Shown: in pieces, positions 31,572-40,575 of the stretch
How positions within the stretch are numbered: position 1 is the stretch's first letter
Layout of the letters: every line of letters starts with the position of its first letter
Source: an uncultured Saprospiraceae bacterium
GTDB taxonomy: Bacteria; Bacteroidota; Bacteroidia; Chitinophagales; Saprospiraceae
NCBI GenBank assembly: GCA_937995755.1
Contig: CALKJD010000034.1
Span: 37,574 to 101,573 of the forward strand
Reading direction: 5' to 3'
DNA: 64,000 bases
Translations under genes and position numbers: made by a program
Notes under the pieces: generated by a model
What the model was told of the DNA's origin: nothing
Seen by the model: only the letters and a program-made list of their open reading frames with translations
The model's database searches: none

Positions 31572-32357
31572 ATGATTAGAGCAGAAGGCATATTCAAACA
31601 ATTTGGAGACCAGGAAGTACTCAAGGGCATTGATTTTACTTTCGAAGCAGGCAAGACCAATCTGATTATAGGTCGAAGTGGAGCAGGAAAAACTGTTCTG
31701 TTAAAGATTTTGGTGGGTTTATTTGCACCTACCCGCGGTCGAGTATGGTTTAATAATATTGACTATACCAATCTAGACAAGAAAGGAATATTGGCGATTC
31801 GTAAAGAGGTAGGGATGCTATTTCAAGGAAATGCGCTGTTTGATTCTATGACGATTGAGGAGAATATCCGCTTCCCTATGGATATGTTTACGCCTATGAC
31901 TGCCAAAGAGAAGTTAATGCGTGTAGACGAAGTGCTCGAGCGTGTAAGCTTAGGTGGGGTTAATCCTAAGTATCCATCTGAAATCAGTGGTGGAATGCAG
32001 AAAAGAGTAGGAATAGCACGAGCTATAGTACTAAAGCCTAAGTATCTATTTTGTGATGAACCCAACTCTGGATTAGATCCTAAAACATCTATTACGATAG
32101 ATGAATTGATTAGTGATATTACAAATGAAGAGAAGATCACTACTATAATCAATACACATGATATGAATTCAGTGATGGAGATTGGTGAGAACATATGCCT
32201 TCTTAAGCAAGGGAAACTGGCATGGAAAGGAAATAAGGACCAAGTATTAAATACAGATAACGAAGAATTGGAGGCATTTATATTTGCTTCACCTTTCCTC
32301 AAAAAACTTGTAGAAGCGGCTAAAAAGAATGGTGCAACCAGCTTAGAAAATCTTTAG
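31572..32357 (+). CDS. mlaF: MlaF-type ABC transporter ATPase
   Basis: Walker A GRSGAGKTVLLK, signature EISGGMQKRVGIARA, Walker B YLFCDEPNSGLDP. Confidence 0.92.
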   Translation: MIRAEGIFKQFGDQEVLKGIDFTFEAGKTNLIIGRSGAGKTVLLKILVGLFAPTRGRVWFNNIDYTNLDKKGILAIRKEVGMLFQGNALFDSMTIEENIRFPMDMFTPMTAKEKLMRVDEVLERVSLGGVNPKYPSEISGGMQKRVGIARAIVLKPKYLFCDEPNSGLDPKTSITIDELISDITNEEKITTIINTHDMNSVMEIGENICLLKQGKLAWKGNKDQVLNTDNEELEAFIFASPFLKKLVEAAKKNGATSLENL

Positions 32358-32398
32358 GCTAGACATAGTTGATATTTAAAATAATTTACAATCTTTGC

Positions 32399-32503
32399 AA
32401 GCGCTTTCAGAAGGAAAGCGAGAACGAAGGTGGAATACTAAGAAACAAGCTGATTGAAAGTATTCTGCAAATCATACCAAGCGCTTTAAAAAGGAAAGCG
32501 CGA
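32399..32503. repeat. two hairpins of the AAGG-loop family just upstream of tRNA-Leu
   Basis: CGCTTTcagaaggAAAGCG and GCGCTTTaaaaaggAAAGCGC (32481-32501). Confidence 0.75.
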
Positions 32504-32510
32504 TACCCAA

Positions 32511-32593
32511 GCCCGGGTGCTGAAATTGGTAGACAGGCATGTTTGAGGGACATGTGTACTACGTACGTGGGGGTTCGAGTCCCCCTCCGGGCA
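32511..32593 (+). tRNA. tRNA-Leu (anticodon GAG)
   Basis: acceptor GCCCGGG/TCCGGGC, anticodon arm CATGT-TTGAGGG-ACATG, class II variable arm, T-arm GGGGGTTCGAGTCCCCC. Confidence 0.95.
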
Positions 32594-32657
32594 CAGCATT
32601 CAGATTTTATCTGACTATAAACCTTGTAAAGAAAGGTTTATCAAATTATATTGAAAG

Positions 32658-32686
32658 AGCTGGTCAATTTTGATCAGCTTTTTTAA
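32658..32686 (+). terminator. intrinsic terminator downstream of tRNA-Leu
   Basis: AGCTGGTCA atttt TGATCAGCT then T-run. Confidence 0.85.
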
Positions 32687-32790
32687 TCTCTCAGCTTTTG
32701 TTGCTCTTATAGTTTATATGCACATTGTACGTATAGCTGACATATAAACAAATTGTGATCATTGACCTTGCATTTTCACCATATATTATA

Positions 32791-32798
32791 TATATTTG
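32791..32798 (+). promoter_or_regulatory. -7 box TATATTTG with TTG at 32768-32770
   Basis: TTG-N20-TATATTTG; no downstream ORF, precedes structured region. Confidence 0.4.
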
Positions 32799-32898
32799 AA
32801 TATGAAATGAGGCAAAAGTGAGCTTCAAATCGTTGATCGATAGTTGATTATAGATATTTCATACATTTATTTAAATTATTTATATATGTTTGAAACTT

Positions 32899-33180
32899 TT
32901 AAGTAAAAAAATCGTTTTTAACTATAGATGTTTGGATATGAAGGTATAAACCTTAGATTTGCGATCCAAATAGAATTATATCACTTAATGAAGTGATCTA
33001 TAAATAGAAATAAATACCAATGGCATGGTTTTAGTCTTAAGACTATCACCAAAGGCCAACAAAAAATAAAGAGAGGTTGACCTCGAATCAGCTTTTAATA
33101 GCAGACCTCTTTAAAGATGTAGTTTTCTTATTTTGAGACCTTAGTCGAAAGAGCCCAGGATTGACAGCAATCTTGGGCTT
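32899..33180 (+). ncRNA. candidate structured non-coding RNA
   Basis: series of stems: TTTGGAT/ATCCAAA, AAGGT/ACCTT, ATCACTT/AAGTGAT, TGGC-TGGT-AGTC/GACT-ACCA-GCCA, 9-bp 33070-78/33104-12, 11-bp 33152-62/33169-79. Confidence 0.4.
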
Positions 33181-33183
33181 ATT

Positions 33184-33524
33184 AATTTCCGGCTTTCTCA
33201 AAAGAAAGCGGAAATGTCGAAATTCGCAATTCAGAATTTCGCAAAAGAGAGTTACTGAGAGAGTTCTCATAAAAAAAGAGAATTATCAAAAGAGCATTTC
33301 CGGCTTTCTCAAAAGAAAACGGAAATGTCGAAATTCGCAATTCAGAATTTCGCAAAAGGTACTTACTGAGAGAGTTCTCATAAAAAGGAGAATTGTCAAA
33401 AAGAGCAATTTCCGGCTTTCTCAAAAGAAAACGGAAATGTTGAAATTCGCAATTCAGAATTTCGCAAAAGAGAGTTACTGAGAGAGTTCTCATAAAAAGG
33501 AGAATTTTTAAAAGAGCAATTTCC
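33184..33524. repeat. three-copy compound hairpin repeat (about 111 bp period)
   Basis: tttccggctttctcaaaagaaa at about 33186, 33297, 33409; each unit has three stem-loops. Confidence 0.92.
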
Positions 33525-33604
33525 TTTTCCCTCACCCCTTTATCCATCGTATTATATTAATCTTCCCATTTCGCCTACCCATTTTTTAGCTGAGCAGTCT
33601 AGAA

Positions 33605-33650
33605 AAAAACAAAAAAAGAGGCACCAACATAGTCAGTACCTCATATTTTA
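33605..33650 (-). terminator. intrinsic terminator for DUF937 gene
   Basis: minus strand GAGGTAC...GTGCCTCTTTTTTTG. Confidence 0.65.
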
Positions 33651-33665
33651 TTGGTTTTCAGAAGA

Positions 33666-34283
33666 TTACTTCTTCATCATTTGCATTCCCATATTTAGCA
33701 GATCATCCATCATGCTGCCATCGCCATCTCTATCGAGTAGTTTTCCGAACATGTCACCAAGTCCACTGCCCTGAGATTGTTGTTGTTGCTGCTGCTGCTG
33801 TGCACCACCAAGAAGAACTTGAGCTAGACCTCCAAGATCAAACCCACTTGATTTTCTTGTTTGTCCTACTACACCCATTACTATTGGAGCAATAAGTTGC
33901 ATGAGTACACCAGATTTGAAGATGTTAAGTCCACTTGATTGCGTAATCAATTGAGCTGCTTCTAATTGCTGCTTACCTAAAAGATGGTTGATGATACCTT
34001 CACCATTCATAGTTTTTGGGTTGCTCACAGCACTTTGTCCAGATAATATTCCCATTAGATTTCCTAATATGCCTCCATCATGATCTTTTTCGATCGCACC
34101 ATATAGTCCAGACCCTTTGTCTTGGTTATTTGCACTTCTAGATATTGCATTCAATAGGAGTTCAGCTACATTGAAAGCGGCTTGCTTAACCTGATTAGGG
34201 TCTTGAGCACCTACTTGCCTTGATAATTGCATGATTACATCGTCTGATAGATGCTGCTGAACTTCGTTTAATAAATTTGACAT
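33666..34283 (-). CDS. DUF937 family protein
   Basis: 205 aa, NLLNEVQQHLSDDVIMQLSRQVGAQDPNQVKQA, Q-rich linker, DRDGDGSMMDDLL. Confidence 0.75.
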   Translation of the reverse strand: MSNLLNEVQQHLSDDVIMQLSRQVGAQDPNQVKQAAFNVAELLLNAISRSANNQDKGSGLYGAIEKDHDGGILGNLMGILSGQSAVSNPKTMNGEGIINHLLGKQQLEAAQLITQSSGLNIFKSGVLMQLIAPIVMGVVGQTRKSSGFDLGGLAQVLLGGAQQQQQQQQSQGSGLGDMFGKLLDRDGDGSMMDDLLNMGMQMMKK

Positions 34284-34499
34284 GTACTTTTAGTTGTTTG
34301 TTAGTTTAATAATATGATGGGGATATTGTTTTGTTTGAATATTGGTTACAAATGCCACTATGTCAAGGAATTGCAATATCTCTCTATAATTGTAAGAGTG
34401 AAATGACACGAATAGTTCCGATACATTGATTGAAATTGCGTTATACTAATTTTACATAATTGTAGCTATACAAGATCGTATTCTCGACAAGTAATTATC

Positions 34500-34507
34500 T
34501 ATATTTG
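34500..34507 (+). promoter_or_regulatory. -7 box TATATTTG for dnaE
   Basis: exact TAnnTTTG 36 nt before ATG 34543. Confidence 0.5.
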
Positions 34508-34542
34508 TCTACCTACCTATTTCAAGATATAAAGGACAACTT

Positions 34543-37500
34543 ATGCCAAAATTTGCACACTTACACTGTCATACCCAATACTCGCTTCTCGATGGCGCAT
34601 CTGAGATAGGAGTGATGATGGACAAGGCTAAAGCTGATGGACAGACTGCAGTAGCTCTTACCGATCATGGAAACATGTTTGGAGCTTATAAGTTTGTGGC
34701 TGAGGCTAATAAAAGAGATATCTTACCAATAGTGGGATGTGAATTCTATATGGTGGAAGATCGCCATAAGAGAAAATTTGAAAAAGCAAAAGGAGAGAGA
34801 GACATTAGGTATCATCAATTGATGTTAGCAAAGAACGCCAAAGGTTACCAGAATCTCTGTAAGCTTTGTTCGCTTGGCTATATCGATGGTCAATATGGAA
34901 AGTTTCCGAGGATAGATAAAGAGTTAGTAGAAAAGTATCATGAGGGTATCATAGCCACGAGTTGCTGCTTAGGTGCAGAAGTGCCGCAGGCGATTATGCA
35001 TGGATTGTTAGAAGAGGCAGAAGAAAAATTGAAGTGGTGGCTTAATCTTTTCGGAGAGGATTATTATGTAGAATTACAGCGTCATAGCGGTTTAGAAAAG
35101 CTAGACTATAGAGATAGAAATGGGAATAAGGCCATATCAAAATATAGTCAAGAAGATATCAATCAGATATTAATAGGTTTTGCTAAGAAACATAATATTA
35201 AAATAATTGCTACTAATGATGTGCATTATGTGGAGGAGGAAGACAATCAGCCACATGATTTACTGCTATGTGTCAATACAGGATCTTTTGTAGAGGACCA
35301 AAATAGATTTAAGTTTGCTTCTTCAGATTTCTACTTCAAGACGCAAGATGAGATGAACCATATTTTCGGTGATGTCCCTGAAGCGATTGATAATACCATG
35401 GAGATTGCTAGTAAGATAGACAAGCTTACACTTAGTAGAGACGTTCTTTTACCTGCATTTCCATTGCCCAAGGGATTTAATAATCAAGAGGACTTCCTTC
35501 GTCATATTACTTATGTAGGTGCTAATAAGAAGTACGGTACGATCACACCAATCATCTCTGAGCGACTCGATTTTGAGTTATCAGTCATTAATGCTTCTGG
35601 GTACCCAGGGTACTTTTTGATTGTACAAGATTTCACTACAGTTGCACGCCAGATGGGAGTAAGTGTTGGTCCTGGTAGGGGATCAGCTGCAGGATCAGCA
35701 GTAGCTTATTGCTTGGGTATTACCAATATTGATCCGATAAAATACGATTTACTATTTGAGAGATTCCTTAATCCTGAGAGGGTATCGCTTCCGGATATTG
35801 ATATTGATTTTGATGATGAAGGTCGTGCCAAAGTCATTGATTATGTAATCGAAAAATATGGGCGAAATCAAGTGGCACAGATCATTACTTACGGTACTAT
35901 GGCAGCTAAGAGTTCGCTAAAGGATGTTGGTCGTGTGATGCAAGTGCCATTAAGTGAAGTAAATGATGTAACCAAATCATTTCCTGAGCAACTTGGAGCT
36001 TCACTTAAAGATGTATTAGCAGAAGGCGGAGTAGCTAAAAAATTAAAGGAAAAACTCAATGGAGATGATGTTGAGAAAGCTGCAAAGTTCCGAGAGCTCT
36101 CAGAACAGGATAACCAAATAGGCGAAATGATTCGGATGGCTAAGAAGCTTGAAGGGTCAGTAAGAAATACTGGGATTCACGCGTGTGGAGTAATCATAAC
36201 GCCAGATGATATTACCAACTATGTACCTGTAACTGTAGCTAAAGACTCAGATATGTTGGTGTCGCAGTTTGATAACTCAGTGGCTGAGGATGCGGGTCTA
36301 TTAAAGATGGATTTCTTAGGTCTTAAAACATTGACGATCATCAAGGATGCCGTACAGAATGTTTTAGACAGTAAAGGGGTTGAGCTCATTCCAGATGAAT
36401 TTCCCTTAGAAGATGAATTGACTTACGAGTTATTCCAAAGAGGAGAAACTGTTGGTATATTTCAGTATGAGTCTCCAGGAATGCAGAAGCACCTCAAGGA
36501 TCTTAAGCCTACAGCTTTTGAGGATTTGATTGCGATGAATGCCTTGTATCGTCCTGGTCCGATGCAGTATATTCCTGATTTCGTAGCGCGTAAGCATGGA
36601 GTCCAAGAGATCAAGTATGATCTTGACGATATGGAAGAGTACCTATCTGAAACTTATGGTATTACAGTCTATCAGGAGCAAGTAATGCTCCTATCGCAAA
36701 AGTTAGCCAATTTCACTAAGGGTGAGGCCGATATGCTGCGTAAGGCGATGGGTAAGAAGAAGAAGAAACTCATTGATGAGATGTTTCCTAAGTTCATGGA
36801 AGGCTGTGAAAAGAATGGACATGATAAAGAAGTATGCAAGAAGGTGTGGACTGACTGGGAAGCATTTGCATCCTATGCATTTAATAAGTCTCACTCTACT
36901 TGTTATGCATTTATAGCTTTCCAAACGGCATATCTCAAAGCGCATTATCCATCAGAATATATGGCATCTGTGCTTAATCATAATAAGACTGATATCAGTA
37001 AGATCAATTTCTTCCTTAGAGAGTGTAAGAGGATGGGTATTACAGTGTTGGGACCAGATATCAATGAGTCTGTCATGAAATTCAACGTGAATGAAAAGGA
37101 TGAAATACGCTTTGGGTTATCTGCTCTTAAAGGAGTAGGAGAGGGGCCAGTAAACGAGATCGTGCGCGCAAGGAAGGATGAGGGTAAGTTTGAAAACCTC
37201 TATGATATGGCGCATAAGCTAAATTTCAAAGCAGTAAATAAAAGATGTCTAGAAAGTCTAGTGCTCGGAGGAGCATTAGATAGCTTTACTGAAGTGAGTA
37301 GAGAGCAATACTTTGGAGGGACAGGAAAGTTTCCAACTCTCTTGGAAGCGATAGTAAGATATGGAAATGCATATCAAACGATGAACGAGACAAATGCGGT
37401 ATCTCTTTTTGGAGAGACTGATGAGACATTGATCGATCAGCCGCAAGTTCCTGAGGTCCTGCCTTGGACAAATATCGATAAGCTTGAAAAAGAAAAGGAA

Positions 37501-38097
37501 GTCACAGGAATATACATTTCAGGACATCCATTAGATGATTTTCAGTTAGAGTTTAAATACTTTGTACAGCATACCCTTGAACAAGCCGAAGCCAGTAAAG
37601 ATCTCTTAGTCAAAGTTGCAGGAATTGTTTCTTCTGCTCAGCATGGTGTATCACAAAGAGGTACTGCATATGGTAGATTTACATTGCAAGATTATCGTGG
37701 TGAGTTAGAGCTAGCGTTGTATAATGAGCAGTATGAAGAGTGGAAATCTTTGTTATTCAAAGGAAATATAATCTATCTAGAAGGTGTGAATAAGAAAGGT
37801 TGGGGAGATAGATATATGTTTAAAGTGAGTAAGATAAAGATGTTAGATACTATAGGAAAACAAATGACAAAGTCAATAACTATCAAGGTGCCGCTAGAGA
37901 GAATCAATGAGCAATTTATCGAACAGCTTGAAGGTCTATGTGAAGAGAATGAAGGAAGTCATAAATTAAAAATGAAAATCTTAGACGGTGAACACCAAGT
38001 TGCTATCGACGTGAAATCTGAGAATAAAATGATTAATGCATCTTTCGAATTCGTTACGGCTTTAGAAGAGATGAATATTTCTTTTAAGTTGAACTAA
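34543..38097 (+). CDS. dnaE: DNA polymerase III subunit alpha
   Basis: HLHCHTQYSLLDGASEI PHP domain; VGPGRGSAAGSAVAYCLGI; PDIDIDFDDEGR; YQEQVMLLSQKLANFTKGEADMLRKAMGKK. Confidence 0.97.
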   Translation: MPKFAHLHCHTQYSLLDGASEIGVMMDKAKADGQTAVALTDHGNMFGAYKFVAEANKRDILPIVGCEFYMVEDRHKRKFEKAKGERDIRYHQLMLAKNAKGYQNLCKLCSLGYIDGQYGKFPRIDKELVEKYHEGIIATSCCLGAEVPQAIMHGLLEEAEEKLKWWLNLFGEDYYVELQRHSGLEKLDYRDRNGNKAISKYSQEDINQILIGFAKKHNIKIIATNDVHYVEEEDNQPHDLLLCVNTGSFVEDQNRFKFASSDFYFKTQDEMNHIFGDVPEAIDNTMEIASKIDKLTLSRDVLLPAFPLPKGFNNQEDFLRHITYVGANKKYGTITPIISERLDFELSVINASGYPGYFLIVQDFTTVARQMGVSVGPGRGSAAGSAVAYCLGITNIDPIKYDLLFERFLNPERVSLPDIDIDFDDEGRAKVIDYVIEKYGRNQVAQIITYGTMAAKSSLKDVGRVMQVPLSEVNDVTKSFPEQLGASLKDVLAEGGVAKKLKEKLNGDDVEKAAKFRELSEQDNQIGEMIRMAKKLEGSVRNTGIHACGVIITPDDITNYVPVTVAKDSDMLVSQFDNSVAEDAGLLKMDFLGLKTLTIIKDAVQNVLDSKGVELIPDEFPLEDELTYELFQRGETVGIFQYESPGMQKHLKDLKPTAFEDLIAMNALYRPGPMQYIPDFVARKHGVQEIKYDLDDMEEYLSETYGITVYQEQVMLLSQKLANFTKGEADMLRKAMGKKKKKLIDEMFPKFMEGCEKNGHDKEVCKKVWTDWEAFASYAFNKSHSTCYAFIAFQTAYLKAHYPSEYMASVLNHNKTDISKINFFLRECKRMGITVLGPDINESVMKFNVNEKDEIRFGLSALKGVGEGPVNEIVRARKDEGKFENLYDMAHKLNFKAVNKRCLESLVLGGALDSFTEVSREQYFGGTGKFPTLLEAIVRYGNAYQTMNETNAVSLFGETDETLIDQPQVPEVLPWTNIDKLEKEKEVTGIYISGHPLDDFQLEFKYFVQHTLEQAEASKDLLVKVAGIVSSAQHGVSQRGTAYGRFTLQDYRGELELALYNEQYEEWKSLLFKGNIIYLEGVNKKGWGDRYMFKVSKIKMLDTIGKQMTKSITIKVPLERINEQFIEQLEGLCEENEGSHKLKMKILDGEHQVAIDVKSENKMINASFEFVTALEEMNISFKLN

Positions 38098-38254
38098 GAA
38101 AATAGATTTAAAATTCTTAAAAGGAAGTAAAGAGGAGAAGTGTGTTTATTATGATTATTAACAACTATTAATACTCATATTAGCAGAACTAGGCTATCAG
38201 TTTTTGAAGGTTCTTATCCTTATTTTATTACCTTTAATGGAACAATTACTACTT

Positions 38255-38953
38255 ATGAATAAATTAGTGAAAGACGCCAAAGAAGGCCTCGCAGGAGTTA
38301 AAGATGGCATGACATTAATGTTGGGCGGATTTGGACTCTGTGGTATTCCAGAGAACTGTATATCCGCACTAGTAGAGGAAGGTGTAAAGGATCTTACATG
38401 TATTTCTAATAATGCTGGAGTAGATGATTTTGGAATCGGACTGATGCTTCAGAAGCGTCAAGTGAAGAAGATGATTTCTAGCTACGTAGGCGAAAATGAT
38501 GAATTTGAGCGTCAAATGCTTTCTGGTGAACTAGAAGTAGACTTAATTCCGCAAGGTTCTCTAGCTGAGAGATGTAGAGCAGGTGGAGCAGGTATACCAG
38601 CATTTTTTACGCCAGCAGGCTATGGTACCGAAGTAGCTATCGGAAAAGAAGTCAGGTACTTCGATGGTAAGCCACATATCTTAGAGTCAGCATTACACGC
38701 GGATTATGCTTTAGTCAAAGCATGGAAAGGTGATCGCTACGGTAATATCATATTCAAAGGAACAGCACGTAATTTCAATCCTGTGATGGCAATGGCTGGC
38801 AAGATCACGGTCGTAGAAGTAGAAGAAATAGTTGAACCAGGAGAGTTGGACCCTAATTTCATACATATTCCAGGTGTATTCGTTCAGCGTATATTCCAAG
38901 GAAAGGGTTACGAAAAACGTATCGAACAGAGGACAACTAGACCAAAAGCTTAG
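38255..38953 (+). CDS. 3-oxoacid CoA-transferase subunit A
   Basis: [34 protein letters not shown]; start trimmed to 38255. Confidence 0.93.
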   Translation: MNKLVKDAKEGLAGVKDGMTLMLGGFGLCGIPENCISALVEEGVKDLTCISNNAGVDDFGIGLMLQKRQVKKMISSYVGENDEFERQMLSGELEVDLIPQGSLAERCRAGGAGIPAFFTPAGYGTEVAIGKEVRYFDGKPHILESALHADYALVKAWKGDRYGNIIFKGTARNFNPVMAMAGKITVVEVEEIVEPGELDPNFIHIPGVFVQRIFQGKGYEKRIEQRTTRPKA

Positions 38954-39060
38954 TAACAACTTACAAAGTTTGAAAACCCTGATTCCAAAATTAATAGAGA
39001 TGCAAGCCAAAGACTTAATTTGCTCTCGAACACTCATAATCGATAAATCGCACACTCGCA

Positions 39061-39714
39061 ATGTTAGATAGAAATCAAATAGCTCAACGTATCGCTCAGG
39101 AACTTCAAGATGGTTGGTATGTCAATCTCGGAATTGGTATCCCTACATTAGTAGCGAACTATATTCCAGATGGCATTCATGTCGAATTTCAATCAGAGAA
39201 CGGATTGTTAGGCATGGGCCCATTTCCATTTGAAGGTGAAGAAGATGCAGATCTTATCAATGCAGGAAAGCAAACGGTAACGATGCAGAAGGGTGGAAGT
39301 ATATTTGATTCCAGTATGAGTTTTGCTATGATCAGAGGTCAGCATGTCCAGTTAACAGTATTAGGAGCAATGGAAGTATCTGATAGCGGAGATATAGCCA
39401 ACTGGAAAATACCAGGTAAAATGGTAAAAGGTATGGGAGGCGCTATGGATCTAGTTGCATCAGCAGATAATATCATAGTAGCTATGAGTCATACTAATCG
39501 AAAGGGACAATCTAAGTTGTTACGTCAGTGTTCTTTACCTCTTACAGGCGTAAAGTGCGTAAAGAAGGTAGTGACAAACATGGCTGTGCTAGATATTACA
39601 CCTAATGGATTTCAATTATTGGAAAGGGCTCCTGGGGTCTCTGTCCAAGAAATACAGGCCGCTACAGAAGGGCGTCTAATCATTGAGGGCGATGTTCCTG
39701 AGATGCAATTTTAG
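39061..39714 (+). CDS. 3-oxoacid CoA-transferase subunit B
   Basis: GWYVNLGIGIPTLVANYIPDG, FQSENGLLGMGPFP, MGGAMDLV. Confidence 0.93.
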   Translation: MLDRNQIAQRIAQELQDGWYVNLGIGIPTLVANYIPDGIHVEFQSENGLLGMGPFPFEGEEDADLINAGKQTVTMQKGGSIFDSSMSFAMIRGQHVQLTVLGAMEVSDSGDIANWKIPGKMVKGMGGAMDLVASADNIIVAMSHTNRKGQSKLLRQCSLPLTGVKCVKKVVTNMAVLDITPNGFQLLERAPGVSVQEIQAATEGRLIIEGDVPEMQF

Positions 39715-39728
39715 AGAATTTAAAGCAT

Positions 39729-39773
39729 AAACCCTTGATTTTTTATTTGTAAACTACTTTACATTTAGGGTTG
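39729..39773 (+). terminator. possible hairpin terminator after CoA-transferase B
   Basis: AACCCT...TGTAAActacTTTACA...AGGGTT nested stem. Confidence 0.4.
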
Positions 39774-40068
39774 CCATCTGTCCATCTCAAAAGAATGTTC
39801 ATATTTTTTACCTTATATTAGTTATAGTTATTAGTTGATGAATTATCTATAGTTTTTTAATACTGCACATATTTAATATAGATCAATTTACAAGGCTTAT
39901 TTACTTAGAATTATGTTTTATAGTTCTTTGGATTGGCGTGTTATGTAGATTGTTTTTAACTGAATTGAATTAACTCTAAAATATGTGCAATGTTATATTA
40001 TATACCTTTCGAATTTACTTCTCGTAAAATTTCACAATCATTTCTGAAGATCAGCTTTGTCAATTTAC

Positions 40069-40194
40069 AGATAGGCGATCGATTTAAATGCAAAATTTGA
40101 TTTAAACTCAATTTTGAACATCCAATAGAGCTACTACTAAGTGATATTGCCTATCTCAAATGTTTTTATTTGAAAGCATATCTATTGGATAGAT
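40069..40194. other. interlocking inverted repeats (pseudoknot-like) in a long intergenic region
   Basis: AGATAGGC 40069-76/GCCTATCT 40149-56 interlocks with ATCCAATAGA 40120-29/TCTATTGGAT 40181-90. Confidence 0.5.
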
Positions 40195-40575
40195 GTCAGA
40201 TGGATGAGGGTAGTTTGGTGATTTCTCAGAAAGATTGCCAAAAACAGAATAGAAATAACCGAAAAACGAAAGTTCCATATTCCTGGCTTGTCTCAAGCCA
40301 TATTTGCATCGTGAATATTCACAGTTAAATATATACACTTACATTTTTGGAATAATTGGATACTTAAGTAAGAAAAGTAGTTGTCAACTTTATTGATAAT
40401 TCCTTGAAATAATAACAACCGAAAGGTATTAGCCTTAGAAGTGGGTAGCTATTTGAAAAGTAGTTTTCCGAACCAATTTATTATTCTTTTATTATTTGCT
40501 TTGGAGTGTTGCTCTCCCTGGCATTCATAAATATATGTGCTATTTATTTATGATTAACAACTTAAAATAAATATT

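Noticed and set aside
32369-32614. 81 aa ORF
   Set aside because: Overlaps tRNA-Leu and its leader hairpins
32899-33180. Considered tmRNA, SRP RNA or RNase P RNA
   Set aside because: No tag reading frame with a tRNA-like end, no SRP apical motif, too short for RNase P RNA; left as an unassigned candidate
33184-33524. Possible CRISPR-like array (regularly spaced repeats)
   Set aside because: The whole approximately 111 bp unit is repeated, including what would be spacers; only three units and no cas genes
33088-33547. ORFs of 60-121 aa on both strands
   Set aside because: Entirely within the hairpin array; protein repeats just mirror DNA repeats
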